This document shows positions 6,257-13,025 of a DNA stretch of 13,591 nt, in pieces. Made by a program: the position numbers and the translations under genes. Source of the stretch: Candidatus Omnitrophota bacterium (GTDB lineage: Bacteria > Omnitrophota > Gorgyraeia > Duberdicusellales > 4484-171); the NCBI GenBank assembly GCA_028710385.1, contig JAQTUC010000029.1:1-13591 (forward strand), written 5' to 3'. Every line of letters starts with the position of its first letter. Position 1 is the first letter of the stretch. The notes beneath the pieces were generated by a model. The model was given only the letters and a program-made list of their open reading frames with translations. It made no database searches and had not been told where the DNA came from.

Positions 6257-7403
6257 ATTTATCCGTCATCCCAGCCAGATAATCACATATTGTCCGCTTA
6301 ATGCCGTTAGCCGTTGCTACATTTCTAAAAGGCGGCGGAAGCAGCTGCGGGTTGTGCAAATATATATCAAAAAGAGCGCTCACAAACCTTTTAGCTTTAT
6401 CCGTCATGCGCAGCACATGCCAGTTGCAATAAAGATTTTTAAAAAGAAATTCCCTAAGCTCGCTTCTTAAAGAATTCATTTCCGGGCTGAACGCGACAAC
6501 GCGCTCATTGCAGCTTCTTACTTCCTTAAAAGTGCCCAGCTTAAATTTCTTTATGTTACGCGAAGTATTATCAAGCAAATCAGTCACCTGCCGGTTTATA
6601 AGGTTTCTTATCGTAAGATAAACAGACAGGTTATCGTTAAGATTTGAATGCTCGGTTTTTACTTTTTTATAAATCATGCTCCACAATTTTGATTTCTTCC
6701 TAAGATCGTCTTCAAAAATTAATCCTGATTTTATGCCGTCATCCACATCGTGGTTATCATACGCTATTTCATCGGAAACGTCCATAACCTGGGTTTCCAG
6801 ACTTGGCTGCTCATTGGGCTTAAATTCAGCGTAGCGTTTTGCGAAATTACGGCTGTGGTTTGTGCTGTGCTTTACGATACCTTCGCGCGTTTCCCAGGAA
6901 AGATTAAGCCCCTTAAAAGAAGGGTACCTTTCTTCAAGAAAATCCACGACGCGAAGCCCCTGCTCGTTATGGTTAAATCCTCCGTCATCCTGCATAAGCT
7001 CATTAAGCACTGCCTCAACAGCGTGGCCAAAAGGCGTGTGGCCAACGTCATGCACAAGGGCAATCGCCTCAGTGAGGTCGTCGTTTAGCTTAAGGTTTCT
7101 GCTTATTGTCCTTGCAATCTGGGCAACCTCAAGCGTATGCGTTAAGCGCGTGCGAAAATAATCGCCTTCATGATACACAAACACCTGAGTCTTATATTCA
7201 AGCCTTCTGAAGGCTGCACAGTGTATAATTCTGTCCCTGTCTCTTTGATAAAGCGAGCGATATGGGTGTTCTTTTTCGTAGTGCTTTCTTCCTTTGGAAT
7301 ATTTTGATTTCATGGCAAGCGGAGAAAGTATTTTCTCCTCATAATCCTGCCAGGTATATTTTTCGTTTGTATTTATATTTTTCTGCAATTTGATCTTAGT
7401 CAT
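6249..7403 (-). CDS. dgt: dGTPase-like HD-domain dNTP triphosphohydrolase
   Basis: This protein has 384 residues, a normal length for Dgt-like proteins. The family signature YRSLYQRDRDRIIHCAAFRRL is followed by the HD metal set: H89 in RTRLTHTLE, H118-D119 in HDVGHTPFGH, and D211 in MDVSDEIAY. The enzymes remove triphosphate from deoxynucleotides (dGTP in the E. coli type; others act on several dNTPs, often with allosteric control), keeping nucleotide pools balanced. Which dNTP is preferred here cannot be read from sequence. It begins at ATG 7403, three bases after the HIT gene's stop, and its end overlaps the HD-GYP gene by eight bases. Placement beside a HIT hydrolase and a phosphoesterase suggests a nucleotide-housekeeping set. 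Confidence 0.92.
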   Translation of the reverse strand: MTKIKLQKNINTNEKYTWQDYEEKILSPLAMKSKYSKGRKHYEKEHPYRSLYQRDRDRIIHCAAFRRLEYKTQVFVYHEGDYFRTRLTHTLEVAQIARTISRNLKLNDDLTEAIALVHDVGHTPFGHAVEAVLNELMQDDGGFNHNEQGLRVVDFLEERYPSFKGLNLSWETREGIVKHSTNHSRNFAKRYAEFKPNEQPSLETQVMDVSDEIAYDNHDVDDGIKSGLIFEDDLRKKSKLWSMIYKKVKTEHSNLNDNLSVYLTIRNLINRQVTDLLDNTSRNIKKFKLGTFKEVRSCNERVVAFSPEMNSLRSELREFLFKNLYCNWHVLRMTDKAKRFVSALFDIYLHNPQLLPPPFRNVATANGIKRTICDYLAGMTDKYA

Positions 7404-7406
7404 ACT

Positions 7407-7886
7407 TCAGCCATCAATATATTTTTTAAGCTTTTTATAAAGTTCGCCCAAACTTTGCGATATTATCTTCGTGTCTGATAAAACCGGCATAAAATTAGTG
7501 TCGCCCATCCAGCGCGGAACAATATGGATATGCAGATGCTTGTCTATTCCGGCGCCTGAAACTTTCCCAAGATTTATTCCCACGTTAAAACCTGCCGGCT
7601 TAAGCACCGCCCTTAACGCGGATATCATTTTTTTTACAACTTTATTCATATCCAGGATTTCACAATTAGTAAGATTTTCAATTGAGGCAACGTGCCGCTT
7701 ACAAACAACCATAACGTGGCCGTTGTTATAAGGAAATGCATTAAGTATAGCAAATGAATATGCGGACCTGAATACTACGAAATTATTTTTGTCTCTTTTT
7801 GCCTTAACTGCCTTACAAAAAATACAGCCTTTCGCTTTGGTATTTGAAACATAAGTTATGCGCCAGGGCGCCCATAATTTATCCAA
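7407..7886 (-). CDS. HIT family nucleotide hydrolase/phosphorylase (Ap4A type)
   Basis: This is a 159-residue protein. It begins KLWAPWRITYV, as Ap4A-phosphorylase-like HIT proteins do, has a CIFC pair near residue 21 for a structural zinc, FNVGINLGKVSGAGIDKH in the middle, and the catalytic triad HLHIHIVPRW near residues 117-126. Such enzymes act on diadenosine polyphosphates or nucleoside monophosphate esters. The start is TTG at 7886. It is supported by AGGAGG (7897-7902) ten bases upstream and by family alignment, since no ATG precedes the conserved N-terminus. It overlaps the end of the phosphoesterase gene by eight bases. The exact substrate is open. Confidence 0.92.
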   Translation of the reverse strand: MDKLWAPWRITYVSNTKAKGCIFCKAVKAKRDKNNFVVFRSAYSFAILNAFPYNNGHVMVVCKRHVASIENLTNCEILDMNKVVKKMISALRAVLKPAGFNVGINLGKVSGAGIDKHLHIHIVPRWMGDTNFMPVLSDTKIISQSLGELYKKLKKYIDG

Positions 7887-8376
7887 TTTTAACTATCCTC
7901 CTCTTGACCGTATTTTTCTCAATTTCAAGTATACCGTAGGAAGAATACGGTGCGAAAACCTTGTCCGTGCACGAACCCGGATTAAAATATATCTTGCCGT
8001 TAATTTCTTTATCAAGCGGATTATGGGTATGCCCAAAAACAACCATATTTAAATTATTCAATTCCTGGCCGAATGCCGCGTTTATATAATCCATAAGCAT
8101 TGCCGGAGAACCTCTGCCGTGTATCAAACCAAGACGCACGCTGCCAAACTCAATGATCTGCTTCTCCGGAAGTTTTCCTTTGAGGCTGGATTCATCCATA
8201 TTTCCAAGCACGCCATACGTTTTGATTATCCTGGAAAGCTCATAGAAAACAGTGTCCGAGATAAAATCTCCTGCGTGAAGGCAAAAATCGCTTTTTTTTG
8301 CTTCCTCTATTACTATTGCCGGAAGTTTATCCGCAACAACAGGTATGTGCGTATCAGAAATTACCAGTATTCTCAC
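7879..8376 (-). CDS. YfcE/MJ0936-type metallophosphoesterase
   Basis: This is a 165-residue single-domain calcineurin-like phosphoesterase. All metal and active-site motifs are present: D8 and H10 in SDTHIP, D37 in HAGDF, N59 in GNMD, H86 in LIHGRG and H116/H118 in FGHTHNP, followed by NPGSC. Members hydrolyse phosphodiesters such as bis-pNPP in vitro, with unclear physiological substrates. The start is GTG at 8376, with AGAGG nine bases upstream; it begins RILVISDTH as the family requires. It overlaps the pseudo-ATPase gene by 23 nt, more than any other pair here, and the HIT gene by eight. It probably belongs with the neighbouring nucleotide-processing genes. Confidence 0.92.
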   Translation of the reverse strand: MRILVISDTHIPVVADKLPAIVIEEAKKSDFCLHAGDFISDTVFYELSRIIKTYGVLGNMDESSLKGKLPEKQIIEFGSVRLGLIHGRGSPAMLMDYINAAFGQELNNLNMVVFGHTHNPLDKEINGKIYFNPGSCTDKVFAPYSSYGILEIEKNTVKRRIVKIG

Positions 8377-9970
8377 TATTAACAGCCTCTACTCGTTTAT
8401 TTTCAGCGCATATAATCGGTCTATTGTATGCCCTGCACAAATCATTCATCTCATTTATCCCCCAGGCGATTAATTTATTATTTTTTGCAATCAACCTTGC
8501 GCTTGAGGTGAAGTCATCAAGCGAAACAAATATCTTCTTAACGTTTTTACCTTTCAAAGAACTGCCTTTTTCCAGGAAATCAAAAATATCATTATCGTTG
8601 GCTTCTTCCTCTTTGATCGCGACGAATAAAACTTCCCTGCCTTCGCCTATAAGTAAATGCGTTTTTTTGTCCGGATAAGACATAAGCCTGCTTTTTTCAA
8701 GAAGCGGAAGCTTGTAGCGGTCCTTACCCAGCCTTAAAGTATCGTTTCTGAAGGAGCCAAAAAGCTCAAGAACTTTTTTAATTTTATCCTTATAAAAATC
8801 GTCCCTAAAGAGAGAAACTGTCTCTTCCATTTTTCTGCGAAACAAAGAAAGCCTTTTTTGCGAATCAAAAACCGGGGCGGAAAAAAGCATTTTGAAAACA
8901 TGCGATACCCAGAAAGAAAATAACGGGTCTTTTATCCTGTAAACAGCGCCGAGATTTTCTACGTAATTCAAATCATAAAGCTTCTGTAGTTTGGCTTTAA
9001 GATTTTTTGAATCAAAAATGCGCAAAGATATAAGCTCGCGCTCTCTGATATAACCGTCGCTTATGGCAATCAACAGCTTGATAAGCGCTGCTGAATCGCG
9101 GAAATTTTCTTCAATTTTATTTATCTTAGAAATGAATCTCTGGGAAAAATAAGTTTCTTTCAAGTACAGCGCGCCGGTAAGCGCAGCCGTTATGGAGCGG
9201 CTTTCGTCTTCGTTTCTGTAAGATTGCCTTACGTACTCTTTCATTAAGGTATAATAAATTGTATTTGAGCCTAGAATATTCACAAAAAAAGACACAAAAA
9301 ACGGCGAACAGGGAATTTCATCAAATGTTTTTCTTACCTGCATGAACCTGCTTATAAAATTGCTTTCATCTATCGCAATTTTTTCAAAATTGCCAAAGAG
9401 GCAGTTCAGCTCGCTGTAAAGCGTCTTTTCCGATTCTTTTGTGTCCACGTCGCTTAAAATAACCATGCAGTTATTTTGCAGTATTATGAATTTGGAAAAA
9501 TCCTGGTGGCAGGTGGGGAAAATATCTTTCAATTTAAGAAAATTTTCTACTATAAAAACACAACGCTTTGAAGTTTCGTTTATGAATTTATTTATCAGCT
9601 CAAGAGCTTCAAAGAAAAACGGCGGATTGGTGCGCTTAATTACGTCTTTTGCGAAATTAAGCGTTAAAGGGAGCATCTCCTGGCTGTAATTTATAAGACT
9701 ATCCAGGCTGTCTTCTTTGTTTAAGTATTCACTGAGGAGAGAAAATAATATGCTTCTAAAAAAACTGCGGCGGTCAAGATGCGCAACTGATGTGCGTATA
9801 TGGATAATTTCTTTTATTTTGTTTGAAGAAAAATAATTGTCCAAAAGATAAGTTATCTCATCGCTGTCTTCGCCAAGTATCGCAATATTCTGCCGGTACC
9901 CCTGGGAAAAAGCGTTAAGCCTTTTATCTAAAATTTGTAATTTGTTTTTGAATAATTCCTGCTCTTGCAT
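8354..9970 (-). CDS. P-loop-ATPase-like protein with degenerate Walker motifs and C-terminal nuclease-like region
   Basis: This is a large 538-residue protein without membrane segments. The order of parts recalls archaeal-type or STAND-like ATPases. An N-terminal QNIAILGEDSDEIT (28-40) stands where GxxxxGKT should be; then come the helical region and RCVFIVEN (136-143) at the Walker B position, and CMVILSDVD (168-176) like a sensor strand. A winged-helix-like part (about 290-360) ends in YRIKDPLFSFWV. The last 100 residues alternate strands and helices (HLLIGEGREVLFVAIKEEE, then KLIAWGINEMNDLCRAYN), recalling the restriction-nuclease-like tail of such ATPases. The Gly-Lys-Thr of Walker A and the Asp of Walker B are missing, so ATP hydrolysis is unlikely. 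The frame is intact, so it is not a pseudogene. It begins three bases after the LytM gene's stop. The fold is inferred; the function is unknown. Confidence 0.7.
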   Translation of the reverse strand: MQEQELFKNKLQILDKRLNAFSQGYRQNIAILGEDSDEITYLLDNYFSSNKIKEIIHIRTSVAHLDRRSFFRSILFSLLSEYLNKEDSLDSLINYSQEMLPLTLNFAKDVIKRTNPPFFFEALELINKFINETSKRCVFIVENFLKLKDIFPTCHQDFSKFIILQNNCMVILSDVDTKESEKTLYSELNCLFGNFEKIAIDESNFISRFMQVRKTFDEIPCSPFFVSFFVNILGSNTIYYTLMKEYVRQSYRNEDESRSITAALTGALYLKETYFSQRFISKINKIEENFRDSAALIKLLIAISDGYIRERELISLRIFDSKNLKAKLQKLYDLNYVENLGAVYRIKDPLFSFWVSHVFKMLFSAPVFDSQKRLSLFRRKMEETVSLFRDDFYKDKIKKVLELFGSFRNDTLRLGKDRYKLPLLEKSRLMSYPDKKTHLLIGEGREVLFVAIKEEEANDNDIFDFLEKGSSLKGKNVKKIFVSLDDFTSSARLIAKNNKLIAWGINEMNDLCRAYNRPIICAENKRVEAVNSENTGNF

Positions 9971-9973
9971 ATA

Positions 9974-10483
9974 TCAATTGGCCTTTAGGTAACGTAACGG
10001 GTTGTCCGCCAGATGCTTTCTTCTTATTTCAAAATGCAGCACACCCTCTTTATTGGAAGCAAGCTGGGCAACGTGGCCCACAGAGTCTCCTCTTTTTACG
10101 GAAAAACCTTCCTTAACTTTTATGTCGTCAAGATTAGCGTAAATTGTATAGAAACTCTTCGGGTGCTGGATTATAAGCGTTTTTCCCCAGCCTTTTATGT
10201 GATTTGCGAATGCAACCTGGCCGGATTCCGAGGCAACAACAGTATCCTGCTGGCTCGCTTTTATATTTATTCCCTTGTTTGAAATATGATTGATGTTCGC
10301 GCCGTAACCGTTAACAACTTTTCCGCGGACAGGCCAGATAAAATGAAGGCTGCTTGTTGTTATGTCGTATTCCTGATAATTACTTTTTGAAACTTCAGAC
10401 GCAGGGCAGGGCTGGTTCGGTATGGTGGCTGGCGCGCATGATACGAAAATAAATATTAAGGATGAAAACAATATTATGTACAT
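9974..10483 (-). CDS. Degenerate LytM (M23-like) lipoprotein, probable NlpD/EnvC-type amidase regulator
   Basis: This is a 169-residue protein from ATG 10483. A hydrophobic leader ends in IFVSC (Cys16), a reasonable lipobox, although the leader lacks positive charge. Residues of about 45-169 form a LytM fold: FIWPVRGKVVNGYG, VVASESGQVAFANHIKGWG, IIQHPKSFYTIYANL, VKRGDSVGHVAQL and LHFEIRRK...NPLRYL. Active M23 enzymes carry HxGxD-type, YxH and HxH residues. Here they read NKGIN, YAN and VLH, so three or more zinc or catalytic residues are lost. Inactive LytM proteins such as NlpD and EnvC activate division amidases, which I infer here; the LysM domain of NlpD is absent. The frame is open to a TTG at 10510, but ATG is preferred. 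A promoter-like pair lies upstream (10499-10527). Confidence 0.83.
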   Translation of the reverse strand: MYIILFSSLIFIFVSCAPATIPNQPCPASEVSKSNYQEYDITTSSLHFIWPVRGKVVNGYGANINHISNKGINIKASQQDTVVASESGQVAFANHIKGWGKTLIIQHPKSFYTIYANLDDIKVKEGFSVKRGDSVGHVAQLASNKEGVLHFEIRRKHLADNPLRYLKAN

Positions 10484-10498
10484 AAGCACGGAATATAT

Positions 10499-10527
10499 AT
10501 AATACAGCAATTTACGGCTAAATTCAA
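10499..10527 (-). promoter_or_regulatory. Likely promoter for the LytM-to-aroB run
   Basis: The minus strand has TTGAAT (10527-10522), 17 bases, then TATTAT (10504-10499). Spacing is ideal and the boxes match consensus at 4/6 and 5/6. The predicted start near 10492 would leave about nine untranslated bases before the LytM ATG at 10483, with no Shine-Dalgarno. The -35 overlaps a hairpin downstream of tRNA-Gly. Confidence 0.45.
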
Positions 10528-10547
10528 GCGCTTAGTAAGCTGCGCTT
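10526..10547. terminator. Weak hairpin between tRNA-Gly and the LytM gene
   Basis: AAGCGC (10526-10531) and GCGCTT (10542-10547) form a six-base-pair stem with a ten-base loop, about ten bases after the tRNA 3' end on the minus strand. There is no clean T run after it on that strand; on the plus strand the following TTATCTATTT is T-rich. It could end the tRNA transcript, but this is weak evidence. Confidence 0.3.
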
Positions 10548-10557
10548 TATCTATTTA

Positions 10558-10629
10558 AGCGGGATACGGGAATTGAACCCGTTTTTCCAGCTTGGGAAGC
10601 TGGCGCTCTACCAATTGAGCTAATCCCGC
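10558..10629 (-). tRNA. tRNA-Gly (anticodon CCC)
   Basis: Folding the minus strand by hand gives a complete 72-base cloverleaf. The acceptor stem GCGGGAT/ATCCCGC has seven perfect pairs. The D arm is GCTC/GAGC, and the anticodon arm CCAGC/GCTGG has loop TTCCCAA, with anticodon CCC at 10596-10594 reading GGG. A four-base A-only variable region and the T arm ACGGG/CCCGT with loop TTCAATT follow. The discriminator is U, as in bacterial tRNA-Gly. No CCA is encoded; TAAA follows, so the end must be added by an enzyme. Confidence 0.95.
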
Positions 10630-10701
10630 TGAAAATGTATCCATGCAGGGTTATTTGATAAACAAGTTTTTATTTATGGTTATTCTTTGTTGTTTATCTC
10701 T

Positions 10702-10867
10702 ACTCCGGGCATCTGCCCGAAGTGTCTACCCAAAATTCCCTTGTTCCTTCAGCGCTTCGCGCTTCAGGATTAATTCGGCTACAGGCTTTTGTTCGCTTGC
10801 GCTTCAAAAGCCTAAGTCTCATTGAATTTTCAGCGGCACTGAGGCAACCTTACCGAAGTGCCTGAAA
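10702..10867. other. Hairpin-rich intergenic segment between thiC and tRNA-Gly
   Basis: The roughly 250 bases between thiC and the tRNA hold no convincing gene but at least four inverted repeats. These are CGGGC/GCCCG (10706-10710 with 10715-10719), AGCGC/GCGCT (10751-10755 with 10759-10763), the nine-base AGGCTTTTG/CAAAAGCCT (10783-10791 with 10805-10813), and TTTCA-GC-GGCACT/AGTGCCTGAAA (10828-10840 with 10857-10867). On the minus strand both ends of the segment begin CACTTCGG (10860 and 10724) and are similar over about 23 bases (16 matches by eye). None of the hairpins has a good T run, so they are not classic terminators. It may be a repeated palindromic element or a structured RNA; the remaining flank (10631-10701) shows nothing beyond AT-rich DNA. 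Confidence 0.5.
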
Positions 10868-10877
10868 TAAGGTTATA

Positions 10878-12131
10878 CTATTTCAACAGATTACACTTTT
10901 CTATTATTTTTAAAGAGCAGAATTTACCGCACATAGTGCACATATCTTTGCTGTGGGGTATTGATGCGTTACGGTACCTGCGCGCTTTTGTTTCATCAAG
11001 GGTAAGGGGAAATAATTTTTTCCAGTTGCGGTGCGCGCGATATGTAGAAAGTTTACGATCCTTCTCAAGCTCATCCTTAAAACGCAGCATGTCAATGCAG
11101 TGGGCCGCAATTTTAGAGCTCATTACGCCGTCTCTTATGTCGGAGGCATCGGGCTGGCGCAAATGCTCTGCCGGAGTAACTACGCATAAAAAGTCAGCGC
11201 CGAAATATGCTGCCATAGCTCCGCCGATTGCTCCGGTTATATGGTCATAGCCTGCCGCAATATCAGTTGGAAGCGGGCCTAAAACATAAAACGGGGCGTT
11301 ATCGCACACTTTTTTCTGCAAAAGCATATTAAAAGCTATTTCGTCAAACCGTATATGCCCCGGGCCTTCAACCATAACCTGAACGCCGCGCTTCCTGCAT
11401 TTTTTAACTAATCCGCCCAAAACCATCAACTCTGAAATTTGCAGCTCATCGCTTGAGTCAGCTATTGCTCCGGGCCGAAGCGCATCGCCAAGGCTTAAAG
11501 TAATATTATATTCTTTTGCCAAATCAAGAATTCTGTCAAAATTTTCATAGAAGGGGTTTTCCCTTTTATTTACATACATCCAGCGGGTCATTATCGCTCC
11601 ACCCCTGCTTACAATTCCGCCGACGCGTTTCTTTCTTGCTATTATTTTAAGAAATTCTTTAATGATTCCTACGTGAATAGTAAAAAAGTCTACGCCGTCT
11701 TCTGCCTGCGATTTTAAAACATTCCAGATATCACTGAAAGTCATTTCCTCAAAGCCGCGGCCCCTTGCTTCTGCTTTTACTGCTGCCTCATAAATAGGGA
11801 CGGTGCCGAGAGGAACCGGACAATTGCGTAATATCTGCTTTCTTATTTTAGCGAGGTCTCCTCCGGTACTTAAATCCATAATCGTATCAGCCTTGCATTC
11901 CAGAGCAACCTTAAGCTTATTTAATTCTCCGTTTATGTCTGATTTTTCCGTAGATGTGCCGAGATTAGCGTTAACCTTCACCTTAAACCCTCCTCCTATG
12001 GCAGGAGGAAGTATGTTTCTTTTTGAATTTGCCGGAATAACCGCATAACCAGACTTAAGCTGCTTTTCCAGAAAATTTAGGCTTACATTTTCGTTCTGCG
12101 CTATTTTTTTTAGAAAACTTTTTTTAAACAT
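10878..12131 (-). CDS. thiC: Phosphomethylpyrimidine synthase (short ThiC)
   Basis: ThiC is a radical SAM enzyme that rearranges aminoimidazole ribotide into HMP-phosphate, the pyrimidine half of thiamin. The 417-residue protein is of the short type without the long N-terminal domain. Conserved stretches include KVNANLGTS, ADTIMDLSTGGDL, VPLGTVPIYEA, FFTIHVGI, SRGGAIM, SLGDALRPG, VMVEGPGH, GPLPTDIAAGYDHI and CVVTPAEHL. The cluster cysteines at C398, C401 and C405 (CTMCGKFC) are spaced CX2CX3C rather than the classical CX2CX4C. ATG at 12131 has a GAGG Shine-Dalgarno and overlaps the thiD2 gene by eight bases. It is the last gene of its operon. No TPP riboswitch precedes it in this window. Confidence 0.95.
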   Translation of the reverse strand: MFKKSFLKKIAQNENVSLNFLEKQLKSGYAVIPANSKRNILPPAIGGGFKVKVNANLGTSTEKSDINGELNKLKVALECKADTIMDLSTGGDLAKIRKQILRNCPVPLGTVPIYEAAVKAEARGRGFEEMTFSDIWNVLKSQAEDGVDFFTIHVGIIKEFLKIIARKKRVGGIVSRGGAIMTRWMYVNKRENPFYENFDRILDLAKEYNITLSLGDALRPGAIADSSDELQISELMVLGGLVKKCRKRGVQVMVEGPGHIRFDEIAFNMLLQKKVCDNAPFYVLGPLPTDIAAGYDHITGAIGGAMAAYFGADFLCVVTPAEHLRQPDASDIRDGVMSSKIAAHCIDMLRFKDELEKDRKLSTYRAHRNWKKLFPLTLDETKARRYRNASIPHSKDMCTMCGKFCSLKIIEKCNLLK

Positions 12132-12543
12132 GCCTGCCCTCTCTTAATGATGTAAATTTTTTTTCCAGCGAATAAATATCATAGCGGATTCTTTTAAGAA
12201 GCTTTACCTGACTGCCGGAGATTATTTTAAAAAACTCCTCCAAAACTCTTATTGACTCTTTGGCCCTTTGAAGGTTGGCATAAATAATGTCATCTATTGT
12301 TTTTCTGTTAAACTCAAGAGCGTCAGTTTTTTTGCCCAAATCAGACACTGAATCGCGGGAGAGAACCGCGTCCTTTAAAATCTTGTTTTCGGTTATTTTA
12401 TCCAACGCGTGGCGAAGAGACCTTGTCTCTTTTCTCAGATTGTCATTCTCAAGGATAAAACGAAAAACATCCTCAACCACCCTCAAGGCTTCCTTTGAAC
12501 GGTTGAAATTCACATCAACTACCCGCAGTAACTTCTTATCCAT
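12124..12543 (-). CDS. thiD2: Stand-alone ThiD2-type HMP-phosphate kinase
   Basis: This is a 139-residue, mostly helical protein. It matches the ThiD2 domain usually found fused to the N-terminus of ThiE: an opening VVDVNFNRSKEALRVVEDV, then RFILEN, LRKETRSLRHAL, a central RDSVSDLG, and a second IYANLQRAKESIRVLEEF echoing the first. ThiD2 is reported as a monofunctional kinase turning HMP-phosphate into HMP-diphosphate, which fits the product of ThiC encoded right after it. Here it ends without any ThiE part. The stop is followed in frame by nothing ThiE-like, and thiC starts inside its end (8 nt overlap). It also overlaps rfaE2 by eight bases at the start. The kinase role is inferred from family and context. 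Confidence 0.8.
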   Translation of the reverse strand: MDKKLLRVVDVNFNRSKEALRVVEDVFRFILENDNLRKETRSLRHALDKITENKILKDAVLSRDSVSDLGKKTDALEFNRKTIDDIIYANLQRAKESIRVLEEFFKIISGSQVKLLKRIRYDIYSLEKKFTSLREGRHV

Positions 12544-12994
12544 TTTTGATTTTCTGTATTATGCCGGTTGTGGAATATCCGGGGTAAAACTTAATGCGGA
12601 ATATTTTTTTGGCAAATTCTCTTCCGATAATGTCGCTGGCTTTCCAGTCTTCTCCCTTTACAAGGCAATCCGGTTTTAATTCTTTTATAATTCTGTAAGG
12701 GGTGTCTTCGTTAAAAATAATAATGTAATCTACCAGTTCTATCGCCTCAAGCACCTTGCCTCTTGCCTTCTCATCCATTATCGGCCGACTCGGGCCTTTT
12801 ATCCGCCGTATTGAAGAATCTGAATTAAGCCCGACAATAAGCACATCCCCTTTACTCTTTGAATCCTTAAGTATTTTTATGTGCCCCGGATGTATCAGGT
12901 CAAAACAGCCGTTTGTAAAAACTATCTGTTTATTTTTTTTCTTTAAACTTCCGACTATCTTTTTCAATGCCGACAAGGTTTTTATTTTGCTCAT
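12536..12994 (-). CDS. rfaE2: D-glycero-beta-D-manno-heptose 1-phosphate adenylyltransferase
   Basis: This 152-residue protein corresponds to the C-terminal half of HldE (RfaE). The nucleotidyltransferase motif GCFDLIHPGH lies at about residues 29-38, followed by VGLNSDSSIRRIKGPSRPI, the substrate region VDYIIIFNEDTPY, LVKGEDWK, and the late STTGIIQKI. It makes ADP-heptose from heptose-1-phosphate for the LPS inner core. As a stand-alone protein it needs a separate heptose kinase (RfaE1), which is not in the window. ATG at 12994 has AGG eight bases upstream. It lies 31 bases after gmhA, the enzyme of the first step, and overlaps thiD2 by eight bases. Related cytidylyltransferases share the fold, but the gmhA neighbour favours this call. 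Confidence 0.9.
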   Translation of the reverse strand: MSKIKTLSALKKIVGSLKKKNKQIVFTNGCFDLIHPGHIKILKDSKSKGDVLIVGLNSDSSIRRIKGPSRPIMDEKARGKVLEAIELVDYIIIFNEDTPYRIIKELKPDCLVKGEDWKASDIIGREFAKKIFRIKFYPGYSTTGIIQKIKNG

Positions 12995-13025
12995 AGTTAA
13001 ACCTGGCTAAGATTTTTGAGGCGAA

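Noticed and set aside
10700..10822. 40-codon minus-strand frame in the hairpin segment
   Set aside because: It has no Shine-Dalgarno, an Arg-rich composition unlike the neighbours, and runs through several hairpins; coding is not supported.
10828..10867. TPP riboswitch or intrinsic terminator downstream of thiC
   Set aside because: The stem is good, but there is no T run on either strand and no recognisable TPP riboswitch core; it also lies after, not before, thiC.
10858..11250. 130-codon plus-strand open frame at the 3' end of thiC
   Set aside because: It is antisense to conserved ThiC sequence, including the cluster cysteines.
12287..12679. 130-codon plus-strand open frame
   Set aside because: It is antisense to the overlapping thiD2 and rfaE2 genes, which have clear family motifs.
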